In this document: piece after piece, positions 19,660 to 32,024 of the stretch
How the letters are laid out: each line of letters opens with the position of its first letter
Position numbering within the stretch: the stretch's first letter is position 1
Assembly: GCF_002902985.1 (NCBI RefSeq)
Contig: NZ_CP026167.1
Coordinates: 3,844,001 to 3,908,000, forward strand
DNA from: Leclercia sp. LSNIH1
GTDB taxonomy: Bacteria; Pseudomonadota; Gammaproteobacteria; Enterobacterales; Enterobacteriaceae
DNA length: 64,000 nucleotides
Direction: 5' to 3'
Made by a program: the position numbers and the translations under genes
The notes under the pieces: generated by a model
What the model was told of the DNA's origin: nothing
Database searches by the model: none
What the model saw: only the letters and a program-made list of their open reading frames with translations

Positions 19660-21687
19660 TCAGGCGGCTGTGTGCGCCATACGTTGTTCACGATTTAATC
19701 CCTGAAGCGCCGAAACATCGACGATCAGCGCCACGCTGCCATCGCCGAGGATGGTGGCGGCTGAAATGCCAGGTACTTTGCGGTAGTTGCTCTCGAGGTT
19801 CTTCACCACCACCTGATGCTGACCAATCAGCTGATCGACCAGCAGAGCGTAACGGCGGCCTGCGCTTTGCAGAATAACCACAATCCCCTGCGTGGCTTCG
19901 GTTTTGGCGCCGTCCACGTCGAACACTTTCCACAGTTCCACCAGCGGCAGGTATTCGCCACGCACTTCCAGCACGCGCTCACCGCCTGCCAGCGGGTGCA
20001 GATCTTCTTCACGCGGCTGCAGCGATTCCATCACCGCGTTCAGCGGCAGGATGAACACTTCGTCCGCCACTTTGACCGACATGCCGTCGAGGATCGCCAG
20101 CGTCAGCGGCAGCAGAATGCGGATAGTGGTGCCTGAGCCCTGCTTCGACTTGATCTCAACGTGGCCGCCCATCTCCTGGATGTTGCGTTTCACCACGTCC
20201 ATACCCACGCCGCGCCCGGAGACGTCTGTCACCTGCTCCGCGGTGGAGAAGCCTGGGGCGAAGATCAGCATACCCACCTCTTCGTCGGTCATGTTTTCGC
20301 TGACCGCCATCCCCTGCGACATCGCTTTCGCCAGGATACGCTCGCGATTCAGGCCTGCGCCGTCATCGGTCACTTCGATGCAGATGTTCCCGCCCTGGTG
20401 TTCCGCAGACAAAATCAGGTTACCCACCGGGGATTTCCCTGCGGCAACACGGTTTTCCGGCAGTTCGATCCCGTGGTCAAGGCTGTTACGCACCAGGTGC
20501 GTTAACGGGTCGATAATGCGCTCAATAAGGCTCTTATCCAGCTCGGTGGAGCTGCCCATCAGCGTCAGTTCGATTTGCTTATTGAGCTTGCCCGCCAGGT
20601 CGCGCACCAGACGCGGGAAGCGGCTGAAGACGTATTCCATCGGCATCATACGGATGGACATCACCGATTCCTGCAGATCGCGGGCGTTACGTTGTAACTG
20701 GCCCATGCTGGTGATGAGATCGCCATGGTTGACCGGGTCCAGCTCGTTGGAGCGCTGGGCCAGCATCGACTGGGTGATCACCAGTTCGCCCACCAGGTTA
20801 ATCAGCTGATCCACTTTTTCCACAGCGACACGAATACTGGTCGATTCGCTGGAGCGGGCGGCCGGTTTTTCACGCTCGCCGCGGTTTGGCGCAGCGGATT
20901 CGCCCGGAACGGCTTTCAGCGCAGGCGCGGCAGGTGCCACGGCCGGTACCGCCGGTGCAGCCGCGACTTCGGCCACTTCCGCCGTTTCTGCAGCCGGTGC
21001 ATCGGTCACGGCCTCAAAGTCAATCTGCTCAGGTTCAATGACAAAACAGAGCACGGCGATCACGTCATCTTTGCTGATGCCGCCATCAAGGTTAGCTGCC
21101 AGCGTGTCCTTGCCCTTCACCACGTTGCTCAGGGTGGCGAGATTGCTCAGCTCTTCTTCCAGAAGGTTAACTTCGCTCTCTTTCAGGCCGGACAGCACCA
21201 CGCGCAGACGGTTGTCAGCGGCAGGCGCGGCCGCCGGAGCGGGCTCAACAACGCTCAGTTTTGCCGGGCTGACGGCAACGGCTGCCGTCTCGCCTTTGGC
21301 TTCCAGCGCTAACTGACGCAGCGCGTTGCAGATATATTCAAAGCTGGCAGCGTCCGGCTCTTCCGAGCTTTTATAGGCATCGAGCTGTTCCTGCATAATG
21401 TCTTTCGTTTCCAAAAACAGGTTAATAATGTCGGTATTGAGCTGCATCTCACCGCGTCGGGCCTCATCGAGCAGGTTCTCCATCAGATGAGTGGTTTCCT
21501 GCAAAATGGTAAAGCCAAACGTACCGGCGCCTCCTTTAATGGAGTGAGCTGCGCGAAATATGGCATTGAGCTGCTCTGAATCCGGCGCCTCGGGCACCAG
21601 ATCCAGCAGGTGTTGCTCCATATCCGCCAACAACTCGTCGGCTTCATCAAAAAACGTCTGGTAAAAATCGCTAATATCCATGCTCAC
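19660..21687 (-). CDS. cheA: Chemotaxis histidine kinase CheA
   Basis: Kinase of 675 residues with domains in order: P1 Hpt (phospho-His48 in AIFRAAHSIKGGAGTFG), P2 CheY/CheB-binding domain (about 160-230), P3 dimerisation (STSIRVAVEKVDQLINLVGE), P4 ATPase (HLVRNSLDHGIE, DDGAGLNRERI, GRGVGMDVV) and P5 CheW-like domain. Met98 (position 21396) corresponds to the internal start of the short form CheA-S. The P2-P3 linker is unusually Ala/Pro-rich (about residues 235-275), which accounts for much of the excess over the 654-residue E. coli protein. It starts 4 bp after motB. Confidence 0.98.
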   Translation of the reverse strand: MSMDISDFYQTFFDEADELLADMEQHLLDLVPEAPDSEQLNAIFRAAHSIKGGAGTFGFTILQETTHLMENLLDEARRGEMQLNTDIINLFLETKDIMQEQLDAYKSSEEPDAASFEYICNALRQLALEAKGETAAVAVSPAKLSVVEPAPAAAPAADNRLRVVLSGLKESEVNLLEEELSNLATLSNVVKGKDTLAANLDGGISKDDVIAVLCFVIEPEQIDFEAVTDAPAAETAEVAEVAAAPAVPAVAPAAPALKAVPGESAAPNRGEREKPAARSSESTSIRVAVEKVDQLINLVGELVITQSMLAQRSNELDPVNHGDLITSMGQLQRNARDLQESVMSIRMMPMEYVFSRFPRLVRDLAGKLNKQIELTLMGSSTELDKSLIERIIDPLTHLVRNSLDHGIELPENRVAAGKSPVGNLILSAEHQGGNICIEVTDDGAGLNRERILAKAMSQGMAVSENMTDEEVGMLIFAPGFSTAEQVTDVSGRGVGMDVVKRNIQEMGGHVEIKSKQGSGTTIRILLPLTLAILDGMSVKVADEVFILPLNAVMESLQPREEDLHPLAGGERVLEVRGEYLPLVELWKVFDVDGAKTEATQGIVVILQSAGRRYALLVDQLIGQHQVVVKNLESNYRKVPGISAATILGDGSVALIVDVSALQGLNREQRMAHTAA

Positions 21688-21691
21688 GCTA

Positions 21692-22621
21692 TCACCTCGG
21701 ATTGGCTGGTGGCGATGTTGGAACGGCAGCCGAAGGCGCAGGGCCTGGCTGTTTTAAATCATCCAGTGACTCATTCTGACTTTCGGCATTTTCGTGCAGG
21801 ATGGCCTGCTCTGCCTGTTTGTTGAGCACTAAGAGACTAATACGGCGGTTGATGGCGTCGTCCGGGCCGCGGTCGGTCACGCGCATGGTAGCGGCCATGC
21901 CGACGACGCGCAGCACTTTGCCATCGTCCAGCCCGCCGATCACCAGCTCACGACGGGATGCGTTTGCACGATCTGCCGAGAGCTCCCAGTTGCTGTACCC
22001 TTTTTCGCCACCGGCGTAAGGGAAGTCATCGGTGTGACCGGAAAGACTGATTCGGTTAGGGATCCCGTTCAGCACTGGCGCAATGGCGCGCAGGATGTCG
22101 CGCATATAGGGCTCCACATCGGCGCTGCCGGTTTTAAACATGGGACGGTTCTGGCTGTCGATAATCTGAATGCGCAGCCCCTCCTGAACGAGATCGATCT
22201 TCAGGTGCGGACGCAGGGCGCGCAGCTTCGGATCCGCTTCGATCAGCTGATCCAGATCGCCGCGCAGTTTTTTCAGGCGGCTCTGCTCCATGCGTCTTTT
22301 CAGCTCGTCGATGTTCGGCTCGCGCTTCACCTCACCCTGCTTTTGCGTGTAGTCATCTCCACCGCCCGGGATCGGGCTGTCGCTGTTGGAGATACGCGGC
22401 CCCCCCGACACCGCCGTTGCCAGCGGGGTACGGAAATACTCTGCGATCTGAATCAGCTCTTTCGGGCTGGAGATAGAGATCAGCCACATCACCAGGAAAA
22501 ACGCCATCATCGCGGTCATGAAATCGGCGTAGGCGATTTTCCACGAGCCACCATGATGGCCTCCATGCCCTTTATGCTTGCGCTTTTTGACTATGACGAT
22601 GGGATGGGACTGGTTTTTCAT
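21692..22621 (-). CDS. motB: Flagellar stator protein MotB
   Basis: Stator subunit of 309 residues with a basic N-terminus and a single transmembrane helix carrying the proton-binding aspartate ([17 protein letters not shown], Asp33). A plug/linker and a C-terminal OmpA-like peptidoglycan-binding domain ([28 protein letters not shown]) follow. With MotA it forms the proton channel that drives the rotor. It overlaps motA by 4 bp and is followed by cheA after 4 bp, as in the E. coli motA-motB-cheA-cheW operon. Confidence 0.98.
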   Translation of the reverse strand: MKNQSHPIVIVKKRKHKGHGGHHGGSWKIAYADFMTAMMAFFLVMWLISISSPKELIQIAEYFRTPLATAVSGGPRISNSDSPIPGGGDDYTQKQGEVKREPNIDELKRRMEQSRLKKLRGDLDQLIEADPKLRALRPHLKIDLVQEGLRIQIIDSQNRPMFKTGSADVEPYMRDILRAIAPVLNGIPNRISLSGHTDDFPYAGGEKGYSNWELSADRANASRRELVIGGLDDGKVLRVVGMAATMRVTDRGPDDAINRRISLLVLNKQAEQAILHENAESQNESLDDLKQPGPAPSAAVPTSPPANPR

Positions 22622-23505
22622 GCGTCCTCAGTGCTCGTCTGCTGGTTTGGGTTCTTCACAGCGCGCACGTGCTCTTCAAGCTCAATAAACGACGGACGCT
22701 CGCTGGAGTACAGGGTTTTACGGCCAAACTCTACCGCGATCGGCGGGGCATAACCGTTAAGATTCGAGAGCAGCGTTATTTTGACGCACTGCATCATTTT
22801 GGTGGTTTCAGCGCTCTTCTGACGCAATACGGTCGCCAGCGGAGAGATAAATCCGTACGCCAGCAGGATGCCGAGGAAGGTTCCCACCATGGCGTGCGCG
22901 ATCAAGGCGCCCAGTTCAGCCGCCGGACGATCCGCCGAGGCCAGGGCGTGAACGACCCCCATGACCGCCGCAACGATACCGAACGCAGGCAGGGAGTCAC
23001 CCACCATCGCCAGGCTGTTGGCCGGGACTTCAGCTTCGCTTTCATGCGTCTCAATCTCTTCATCCATCAACGCTTCGATTTCGAAGGTGTTCATGTTGCC
23101 GCTGATGATCAGACGCAGATAGTCGACGATAAACTCAAGCATCATCTTATCGGCGATAATGCGCGGGTAGCTGGCAAAGATCTCGCTCTCTTTCGGATTC
23201 TCAATATCGCGCTCCAGGGAGAACATCCCCTGTTGACGCGACTTGGCCATCAGGCGATAGAGCAGCGCCAGAAGGTCCATATACATACTTTTGGTGTATT
23301 TCGAACGACGGAACAGTAACGGCAACGCTTTTAACGTTCCCTTGATCGCCTTGCCGTTGTTGCCAACGATAAACGCCCCCACCCCTGCACCACCGATAAT
23401 AATCAGTTCGGCCGGTTGATAGAGTGCCCCAAGGTGCCCGCCGGTCATCATGTAACCGCCGAAAACTGTACCGAGAACTACCAGGTAACCTAATACGATA
23501 AGCAC
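22618..23505 (-). CDS. motA: Flagellar stator protein MotA
   Basis: Stator subunit of 295 residues (as in E. coli) with four transmembrane helices (about 2-20, 34-52, 170-190 and 200-222). The large cytoplasmic loop contains the rotor-contact charges in [21 protein letters not shown]. It forms the pentameric ring around two MotB. It is the first gene of motA-motB-cheA-cheW, separated from flhC by a strong terminator. I found no good match to the sigma-28 -10 box in front of it, although the operon is sigma-28-dependent in E. coli. Confidence 0.98.
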   Translation of the reverse strand: MLIVLGYLVVLGTVFGGYMMTGGHLGALYQPAELIIIGGAGVGAFIVGNNGKAIKGTLKALPLLFRRSKYTKSMYMDLLALLYRLMAKSRQQGMFSLERDIENPKESEIFASYPRIIADKMMLEFIVDYLRLIISGNMNTFEIEALMDEEIETHESEAEVPANSLAMVGDSLPAFGIVAAVMGVVHALASADRPAAELGALIAHAMVGTFLGILLAYGFISPLATVLRQKSAETTKMMQCVKITLLSNLNGYAPPIAVEFGRKTLYSSERPSFIELEEHVRAVKNPNQQTSTEDA

Positions 23506-23578
23506 GACATCATCCTTCCGCTAGTGACTGTAGCCAGGATGCGCAGGTCGGGGTTTATCCTTCTGCGGGGCAAAAAAA

Positions 23579-23603
23579 AGCAGCGGTAATCTCTACCGCT
23601 GCT
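23579..23603 (-). terminator. Rho-independent terminator of flhDC
   Basis: A 10-bp perfect stem (AGCAGCGGTA / TACCGCTGCT) with a 5-base loop is followed on the minus strand by a run of eight T. It lies about 25 bp beyond the flhC stop. Confidence 0.92.
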
Positions 23604-23626
23604 GGATCCTTGCCCACACGTTCGGG

Positions 23627-24205
23627 TTAAACAGCCTGTTCGATCTGTTCATCCAGCAGTTGTGGATTACTATCGGCAGCATCCCGGGAAAGTTTACGTC
23701 TTTTTACCGCACGAGACGGTGGTTGGCACAAACTGCAGGCGAAGCTGCCCGCGGGCTGATGTGCATGGGTGATAAAGTTGCCGCTGCAGCAGTTGCAGCG
23801 GGAGAGTTCCAGCAATCCGCTCTCAACAAAACGCACCAATGTCCATGCGCGGGTCAGGGCCAGCAAAGGGCCTTCTTCAGGCTGCGGGCACTGCTCGAGG
23901 TAAAGTTTGTACGCTTTAATGACCGCATCAACGCCGCTGCATAAGCCGGTCTTGAGCAGGTACTGCCAGGCATTACAGAACATGGAAGCATGAATATTCT
24001 GCTCCCAGGTCATAAACCAGTCGGTAGAGAATGGCAGCATCCCTTTTGGGGGTGGGCTGCCACGTAATTCTTTATACAACTTGATAAGACGGCCACGGCT
24101 CAGCTGGGTTTCGCTTTCCAGCATTTGCAAACGAGCACCTAGCGTAATCAGTTCCATGGCCAGTTGAATATCACGCGCTTCCTGAACAATGCTCTTCTCA
24201 CTCAT
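23627..24205 (-). CDS. flhC: Flagellar master regulator subunit FlhC
   Basis: DNA-binding subunit of 192 residues of the FlhD4C2 activator. The zinc cluster is seen as CNCC and CSLC in [15 protein letters not shown]...[11 protein letters not shown] (about residues 137-161), followed by a basic tail ([12 protein letters not shown]). FlhDC activates class 2 flagellar promoters, including fliA and flhB in this window. It starts 2 bp after the flhD stop and ends before a strong terminator. Confidence 0.98.
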   Translation of the reverse strand: MSEKSIVQEARDIQLAMELITLGARLQMLESETQLSRGRLIKLYKELRGSPPPKGMLPFSTDWFMTWEQNIHASMFCNAWQYLLKTGLCSGVDAVIKAYKLYLEQCPQPEEGPLLALTRAWTLVRFVESGLLELSRCNCCSGNFITHAHQPAGSFACSLCQPPSRAVKRRKLSRDAADSNPQLLDEQIEQAV

Positions 24206-24207
24206 TT

Positions 24208-24558
24208 TTAGGCCCTTTTCTTACGGGCTACGTCATCAGGCTGGCTGATTTCGTTAAGCAAACGGGTAGAAAGCAGAATACCGGTGTGAACCTGTTGCAG
24301 ATCATCCACGCGGGATTCCTGCGTCAGCTGCGTGACGGTCTGGTGATTATCAAAGCGGAACTGGCAAACCAGTTGGTTTGTCTCGGCCAGTTTCACCATC
24401 TGCGGCAACGTTAAACCGCCAAGCGTGGTGGCCATTTCTTCCTGAATACCCAGACGAAACATTGCAGAGGCTTTATCCTGGCTAATCAAACGTTGTGCAA
24501 GTAATAAATATGACAGGTTGATGTCATAGATGTGTTTTAGCAATTCGGATGTGTTCAT
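24208..24558 (-). CDS. flhD: Flagellar master regulator subunit FlhD
   Basis: Helical dimeric protein of 116 residues that partners FlhC, nearly identical in recall to E. coli FlhD ([21 protein letters not shown]; Cys65-type contact in [10 protein letters not shown]). It gives specificity and stability to the FlhD4C2 complex. It is the first gene of the class 1 operon and is preceded by a long AT-rich control region with a perfect CRP site. There is no insertion sequence in that region, unlike some highly motile E. coli K-12 lines. Confidence 0.98.
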   Translation of the reverse strand: MNTSELLKHIYDINLSYLLLAQRLISQDKASAMFRLGIQEEMATTLGGLTLPQMVKLAETNQLVCQFRFDNHQTVTQLTQESRVDDLQQVHTGILLSTRLLNEISQPDDVARKKRA

Positions 24559-25349
24559 TTATTCCTTCCCGAATAACACTTTAATTTCTTGTGCGGTCAA
24601 CCCGCACCCCGTGATGTCGCCGGGAAAACCCCGGTAAAAAAAAGAAAAGGCTAAAACGCATAGTTGAATTAAGTTTTGTATCGATGAATCACGTTAAGAA
24701 AAACAAAATCTGTCTCTTACACATTTATCGCTTCTTACAATTAACTAAGACTTTTCCTAATTCGCGGCAACTTTACCCGTCCGATGTACCACATACAATG
24801 TGGCTTCACCTGAAATTTATAAAAAAATGTGACGCAGATCACATAATTTAAGTGAATTTTACCCAAAAATCCATCAGCACTCCTTCTAATTTGTTTGTTT
24901 TATGAGCGATTAAGCGCAGAATATATTCTTTCCGGGCGAATATTCATGCAGAAGTATGAACAAAGAGGGCATGTTAATTGCCTGTCGTTGTCATAGCGTA
25001 AACTGGCAACAAACCAGTCCATATCTATCACAGAGACACTTTGTTAATATGGTTTTAAAACAAGTGCTTACATGAAAAAGTGACAAAAGTTATTACCTGG
25101 CGTTATCATTTTTAGTTGAAGCATTTAGGTGGATTTTTTGCGATTACAGCGGGCTCAAAGCGCATGATTTACGTTTAGGAAGCGGATTTTTGCCCTTTCG
25201 TCCAGTCCCCCTGCAATTCATTGCATAAGAATAATTAATGAATAATTATGACAATTGTCACACTAATGCCATCTTTGGCTATTGCGCAAAAAAAGCATTC
25301 GCGCTAATGCTGAAGTATGTGCAATAACCACACAATGAAGGTGGGTAAA
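24559..25349. promoter_or_regulatory. flhDC control region and flhD-uspC intergenic
   Basis: About 790 bp without a gene between divergent flhD and uspC. It is AT-rich and holds the CRP site at 24828-24843, about 270 bp upstream of flhD. In E. coli this interval integrates CRP, H-NS, RcsB, LrhA, OmpR and sRNA inputs through a long leader. I can support only the CRP site by eye. No RNA gene was recognised. Confidence 0.7.
24828..24843. promoter_or_regulatory. Perfect CRP-binding site upstream of flhD
   Basis: TGTGACGCAGATCACA is an exact TGTGA-N6-TCACA palindrome. CRP activation of flhDC is well established in E. coli and Salmonella, which makes this the probable class 1 promoter activator site. 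Confidence 0.9.
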
Positions 25350-25778
25350 ATGAGCTATTCCCATATCCTTGTTTCTGTTTCAGTTTCTCCTGAAAGTCAT
25401 CAATTGATCGCCAAAGCGGTTGCTATCGCCAGGCCAACGCAGGCGCGTATTACGGTGGTCACGTTAATGGCCGAACCAGAGATGTATAATCAACTGGCAG
25501 CACCGATGCTGGAAGATATTCGTGGTGTTCTTCAGGAGGAAACCAGGCAATTTCTTGACGAGCTCATTGCCCGCGCAGAATATCCCATCGCGCAAACTTT
25601 GTGCGCGACAGGAGAATTAAGCGAGCAGATAAGTGATATATGTCAAAAGCAAAAGGTAGACCTGGTGATATGCGGAAATCACAACCACAGCTTTTTTTCA
25701 CGCGCAGCATGTTCCGCTAAAACAATCGTCAGCAACAGTCAGGTTGATGTGCTTTTAATTCCACTCGGCGCAGAATAA
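25350..25778 (+). CDS. uspC: Universal stress protein UspC
   Basis: Cytoplasmic UspA-family protein of 142 residues, the E. coli UspC length, sharing the C-terminal VICGNHNHSFFSRAACSAKTI block. That block contains the G-x2-N/H nucleotide-loop region. UspC has been linked to osmotic stress, motility and KdpD scaffolding in E. coli. Starting at MSYSHILV (position 25350), behind AAGGTGGG, matches the family; an upstream in-frame ATG adds 11 unsupported residues. It converges on otsA, sharing a long inverted repeat at its stop codon. Confidence 0.93.
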   Translation: MSYSHILVSVSVSPESHQLIAKAVAIARPTQARITVVTLMAEPEMYNQLAAPMLEDIRGVLQEETRQFLDELIARAEYPIAQTLCATGELSEQISDICQKQKVDLVICGNHNHSFFSRAACSAKTIVSNSQVDVLLIPLGAE

Positions 25779-25793
25779 AACGCCGAGTGGAAT
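25758..25793. terminator. Bidirectional hairpin shared by uspC and otsA
   Basis: A perfect 13-bp inverted repeat (ATTCCACTCGGCG / CGCCGAGTGGAAT) with a 10-base loop contains the uspC stop codon and ends 4 bp before the otsA stop. It serves the convergent ends of both genes. Confidence 0.75.
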
Positions 25794-25797
25794 ATAA

Positions 25798-28168
<2,371 letters not shown>

Positions 28169-29149
28169 TTAAACGGTGCGCTTTGCTTTTTGCTTGTAAC
28201 GGTCGAAAATCACCGCCGCAAGCAGGATTAGGCCACGTACCACATACTGCGAGAACGGGGAGATGTTCAGCAGATTCATGGCGTTCTCAACCGTGCCGAG
28301 AATCAGTATCCCGGCCACCACATATGAGATTTTTCCGATGCCGCCCTTCAGCGATACGCCACCTAAAACGCAGGCTGAGATGACGATCAGCTCATAGCCG
28401 ATAGAGGTCATTGGCTGGCCGCTGGTCATACGTGAAGCCAGAATAATCCCCGCCGCCGCCGACACCAGACCGGAAAGCACGAAGATGATGATCTTGGTCC
28501 GTACCACCGGCACACCCGCCAGACGCGCCGCCTCTTCATTACCACCAATCGCCAGGGTATTACGGCCAAAAGTGGTTCTGTTGAGCAGGAAACCAAAGAT
28601 GATCAGACAGCCGACGGTCAGCCAGATAGGGGCTGGCAGACCGAGCCAGTTGGCGTAGCCGAGGGTAAAGAAGCGCTCATCTTCAATCCCCACCGCTTTA
28701 CCGTCAGAGATGATATAGGCCAGCCCGCGCACAATCTGCATGGTGGCGAGCGTGGTGATCAGGGCATTGATTTTCAGGCGCGCAATCACGAAGCCGTTCA
28801 CCAGCCCGCTGAGCACACCGAGCAGCAGCCCGGCCGCCACACCAATCCACAGGCTTTCGGTCATGTTAATGACCACTGCAGTGGTGACACCCGCACAGGC
28901 GATAACCGAGGCGACCGACAGGTCGAAGTCGCCGGATGCCAGACAGAACAGCATCCCGCAGGCCACCATGCCCGACATGGAGATGGCGAGCCCCAGCCCT
29001 TTCATGTTAATGAAGGTGGCGAAGTTAGGCACAAAGATGGCGCAGCCGAGGAACAGTACGGCAAACACGACCAGCATGCCGTATTGATCCCAGATCCGCC
29101 CAAAGCTGAAGGCCGATTTTGGCGCTCCGGATGTAGTGACAGAGGACAT
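28169..29149 (-). CDS. araH: L-arabinose ABC transporter permease AraH
   Basis: CUT2-family inner-membrane permease of 326 residues with about eight to ten hydrophobic helices. The family motif GGNEEAARLAGVPV (EAA-like loop) lies in the centre and LGGVSLKGGIGKISYVVAGILILG near the end. It pairs with AraG and AraF for high-affinity arabinose import. It starts 14 bp after the araG stop and ends before a GC-rich hairpin. The N-terminus (MSSVTTSGAPKSAFSFGRIWDQYG) follows the E. coli pattern. Confidence 0.97.
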   Translation of the reverse strand: MSSVTTSGAPKSAFSFGRIWDQYGMLVVFAVLFLGCAIFVPNFATFINMKGLGLAISMSGMVACGMLFCLASGDFDLSVASVIACAGVTTAVVINMTESLWIGVAAGLLLGVLSGLVNGFVIARLKINALITTLATMQIVRGLAYIISDGKAVGIEDERFFTLGYANWLGLPAPIWLTVGCLIIFGFLLNRTTFGRNTLAIGGNEEAARLAGVPVVRTKIIIFVLSGLVSAAAGIILASRMTSGQPMTSIGYELIVISACVLGGVSLKGGIGKISYVVAGILILGTVENAMNLLNISPFSQYVVRGLILLAAVIFDRYKQKAKRTV

Positions 29150-29163
29150 CTTATTCTCCTTAC

Positions 29164-30678
29164 TCAGGCGACAGCCTGGCTGACTTTAGGCATGGCGAGG
29201 CTTAACGCCTGCTGTTCATTCGCCTGTTCATGTAGCAATTCACCGGCAATGGCCCCTTCACGCATCACCACGATACGGTCGGCCACGCCCAGTACTTCCG
29301 GCAGATCGCTGGAGGCGAAGAGCACCGCCACGCCACGTTTTGCCAGGGCATAAATGACGTTATAGATTTCGTGCTTGGCGCCCACGTCGATACCGCGCGT
29401 CGGTTCATCCAGCAGGATCACCTTCATCTCTTCCGACAGCCAGCGGCCCAGAATGGCCTTTTGCTGGTTGCCACCGGAGAGGTTCATGATCAGCTGTTCC
29501 GCGCCCGGGGTTTTGATGTTAAGCGAACGAATGTGGTGATCGGCGTTGCTAACCTCCCAGGTGTCGTTAATCAGGCATCCGGCACGGATGGTCTTCCGGC
29601 GGGCCGAGATATTGATGTTATCCCGTACCGAGTGCACCGGGATGATCCCTTCGGCCTTGCGGTCTTCCGGGCAGAGCATCATCCCTGCGCGAATGGCATG
29701 GGCCGGTTTCTGAATATCGACAGGCTGGCCGTCGATAAACACCTGGCCTGCGGTGATGCGGGTGCCGCCAAACAACCCTTTCATCAGCTCGCTGCGCCCT
29801 GCCCCTACCAGCCCGAAGAGGCCAACGATTTCACCGCTGCGCACCGTCAGGCTTATCGGGGTGCGTACGCCCCGGGCTTTAACCTCTTCAAGGCGCAGCA
29901 GTTCGCCGCCATACTGGCGCGGTTCCCAGTGATAGATATCACCCAGTTCGCGCCCCACCATCGCCTGCACCAGCAGGTCGTGGTTGACCTGCTGCATGTC
30001 GCTGAAGGTGCGGACATAGCGACCATCTTTAAACACGGTAATAGCGTCGCTGAGGGCGAAGATCTCTTCCATACGGTGCGACACATACAGAATGATGCGC
30101 CCCTCTTTGCGCAGCTCGCGGATCACCCGGAACAGGTTCTCGATTTCACGCGCCGACAGCGAGCTGGTGGGTTCGTCAAAAGCGATAATTTTGGCATTGC
30201 GCGCCAACGCCTTGGCAATCTCCACCATCTGCCACTGGCCGATGGAGAGATACTTCAGTGGGGTCTGGGGATCAATATCCAGCCCAAGGTGCTTCAGTTG
30301 CAGACCGGCCTCATAGTTGAGCAGCGAACGGTTAACAAAACCGCCCTTATGCGGAAGCTGCCCAAGATAGATGTTCTCCGCCACGGTCATCTCCGGCACC
30401 AGATGCAGTTCCTGGTAGATGATGGCGACACCGGCATTCAGCGCGGCGGTGGTGTCCGCGAAGGCGACCTCTTTGCCCTGGATGGCGAGGGTGCCTGTCG
30501 TGGGGGTGTAGTTACCGCTGAGGATCTTCAACAGCGTGGATTTTCCGGCGCCGTTCTCACCCATCAGGGCATGAACCTGACCCGCATAGCAGTCAAAGCT
30601 GATGTCGGTCAGCGCGTTGACACCGGGAAAGGTTTTGCCGATGCCGCGAAAAGAGAGATACGGTTCAGACTGTTGCAT
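29164..30678 (-). CDS. araG: L-arabinose ABC transporter ATP-binding protein AraG
   Basis: Tandem ATPase of 504 residues, as in E. coli. The first cassette has Walker [10 protein letters not shown], signature [15 protein letters not shown] and Walker [11 protein letters not shown]. The second has the degenerate GLVGAGRSE loop, [15 protein letters not shown] and [12 protein letters not shown]. It energises AraH. The start [15 protein letters not shown] at 30678 follows family length; upstream in-frame codons run through the araF-araG hairpin. araH follows after 14 bp. Confidence 0.98.
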   Translation of the reverse strand: MQQSEPYLSFRGIGKTFPGVNALTDISFDCYAGQVHALMGENGAGKSTLLKILSGNYTPTTGTLAIQGKEVAFADTTAALNAGVAIIYQELHLVPEMTVAENIYLGQLPHKGGFVNRSLLNYEAGLQLKHLGLDIDPQTPLKYLSIGQWQMVEIAKALARNAKIIAFDEPTSSLSAREIENLFRVIRELRKEGRIILYVSHRMEEIFALSDAITVFKDGRYVRTFSDMQQVNHDLLVQAMVGRELGDIYHWEPRQYGGELLRLEEVKARGVRTPISLTVRSGEIVGLFGLVGAGRSELMKGLFGGTRITAGQVFIDGQPVDIQKPAHAIRAGMMLCPEDRKAEGIIPVHSVRDNINISARRKTIRAGCLINDTWEVSNADHHIRSLNIKTPGAEQLIMNLSGGNQQKAILGRWLSEEMKVILLDEPTRGIDVGAKHEIYNVIYALAKRGVAVLFASSDLPEVLGVADRIVVMREGAIAGELLHEQANEQQALSLAMPKVSQAVA

Positions 30679-30710
30679 AACGTCTCCGAGGATCGAGTAG
30701 TGAACGTCTG

Positions 30711-30731
30711 GCCCCCCGATGCCCGGGGGGC
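30711..30731 (-). terminator. araF-araG intergenic stem-loop
   Basis: GCCCCCC pairs with GGGGGGC across a 7-base loop, just after the araF stop. There is no U-run. Its position suggests partial termination or 3' protection of araF mRNA, so that binding protein exceeds ATPase, as in other binding-protein-dependent operons (inference). Confidence 0.6.
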
Positions 30732-30746
30732 GCAATCACAGTGGAA

Positions 30747-31736
30747 TTACTTACCGCCCAGTCCCTTTTTCTCCAGCTCTGCTTTGAAGTTGTCACGGGT
30801 GATCAACACCACGTCGGTAACTTCAGTGAATTTCGCTGGCTCGGCACCTTTGGTGACCCAGTTGTAGAGCATTTCGCTGGATTTATAGCCATGTACGTCC
30901 GGGCTTGGCAGCAGAGAACCGTAGAAGCCGGTGGCCTGCGCTTTAGAAAGCTCGCTCACCGCATCAACGCCGTTGATGCCGATGCCGATAACATCTGCCG
31001 CTTTGAAGCCCTGGCCTTCGGTGGCGCGCACGCCGCCCAGGACGGTGTTGTCGTTCATCCCCACCACCAGCCAGTGTTTCACTTCAGAGTGCTGCACCAG
31101 CATGGAGTTGGCCGCATCGAAAGCGCCCGGGATGTCGTTGGATTTGGTTGGCACTTTGTAGATCTGTTTTTCCGGGAAGCCGGCCGCTTTCAGGGCTTCC
31201 ATCGAACCGGAGGTGCGACGGCGTGCGGTATCCAGTTCATCGGCGGTGATCGCCATAACCGCGGTGTCCTTCACGTCCCAGCCGCGTTTTTGCATCTCTT
31301 TATAGAGCTCCTGGCCCTGGCGCTCGCCGATTTTGGTCGCCGCCATCATCACCAGCGGCACGGTATCCATCGGCTTGCCCTTGGCGTTCACGAACTGATC
31401 GTCCACAGCGATGACTTTCATGTCGTAGCCACGCGCTTTCGCCACGATAGCCGAGCCCAGTTTTGGATCCGGAGTACAGATGACAAACCCTTTCGCGCCG
31501 CTGGCTGCCAGGCTGTCGATGGCGTTCAGCGTTTTTTCACCATCAGGCACAGCAATTTTAATGACTTCAAAACCCAAATCTTTCCCGGCTTTATCGGCAA
31601 ATTTCCACTCTGTCTGGAACCATGGCTCTTCCGGTTGCTTCACCAGGAAACCGAGCTTCAGGTTCTCCGCCATAGCGGATTGTGACATAACGGCAGCCAG
31701 ACCGATGGCCGCCAGCGCTTTAGTAAATTTGTGCAT
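30747..31736 (-). CDS. araF: L-arabinose-binding periplasmic protein AraF
   Basis: Periplasmic substrate-binding protein of 329 residues with a signal peptide (MHKFTKALAAIGLAAVMSQSA..., cleavage after AMA, about residue 23). The mature start ENLKLGFLVKQPEEPWFQ and the ligand-site segments match E. coli AraF (NDNTVLGGVRATEGQGF, GINGVDAVSELSK). First gene of araFGH. The upstream region (31737-32024) contains an AraC half-site match. Its end is separated from araG by a GC stem-loop. Confidence 0.97.
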   Translation of the reverse strand: MHKFTKALAAIGLAAVMSQSAMAENLKLGFLVKQPEEPWFQTEWKFADKAGKDLGFEVIKIAVPDGEKTLNAIDSLAASGAKGFVICTPDPKLGSAIVAKARGYDMKVIAVDDQFVNAKGKPMDTVPLVMMAATKIGERQGQELYKEMQKRGWDVKDTAVMAITADELDTARRRTSGSMEALKAAGFPEKQIYKVPTKSNDIPGAFDAANSMLVQHSEVKHWLVVGMNDNTVLGGVRATEGQGFKAADVIGIGINGVDAVSELSKAQATGFYGSLLPSPDVHGYKSSEMLYNWVTKGAEPAKFTEVTDVVLITRDNFKAELEKKGLGGK

Positions 31737-31983
31737 GGTTAACTCCAGCTTTAGCGTTTTAATTTGTAGGGGAATAACAACTAAAATGTTTTTAATCGGA
31801 CTTAAAACAAGGCATTAGCGCCAGGCGTGTATTAAGCGCATTTGCTTGAGATAGTTTTAGCGGGAAATTAATCATCCATAAGAGAGCGCCATCACACCGC
31901 AGAATTACAGTAATTGCGTACATAGATTCAGCGGAAAAAGACATAAATATGCAGGTATTTGTCTGACAAATAGAAAGGGGTAC

Positions 31984-31999
31984 AGCAGATTAGTCCATA
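31984..31999. promoter_or_regulatory. AraC half-site match upstream of araF
   Basis: AGCAGATTAGTCCATA matches the conserved bases of the AraC half-site (TAGCATTTTTATCCATA) in both arms, about 250 bp upstream of araF. A shorter ATCCATA element occurs nearer the gene, at about 31875. A weak CRP-like TGTGA also lies between (minus strand, about 31890). The distance from the araF start is larger than usual for a promoter-proximal site. Confidence 0.5.
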
Positions 32000-32024
32000 A
32001 GATTAGCTAAGATATCCTTGTGAT

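Noticed and set aside
23506-23578. Sigma-28 promoter before motA
   Set aside because: A TAAA element is present, but the -10 at 15-base spacing (CCTGGCTA) matches GCCGATAA at only three positions, so no site was called.
29371-30867. 498-codon plus-strand open frame opposite araG
   Set aside because: Antisense shadow of a highly conserved ATPase gene; no start context and no recognisable domain.
30741-31685. 314-codon plus-strand open frame opposite araF
   Set aside because: Antisense to a clear arabinose-binding protein; composition rich in His/Phe/Arg without domain features.
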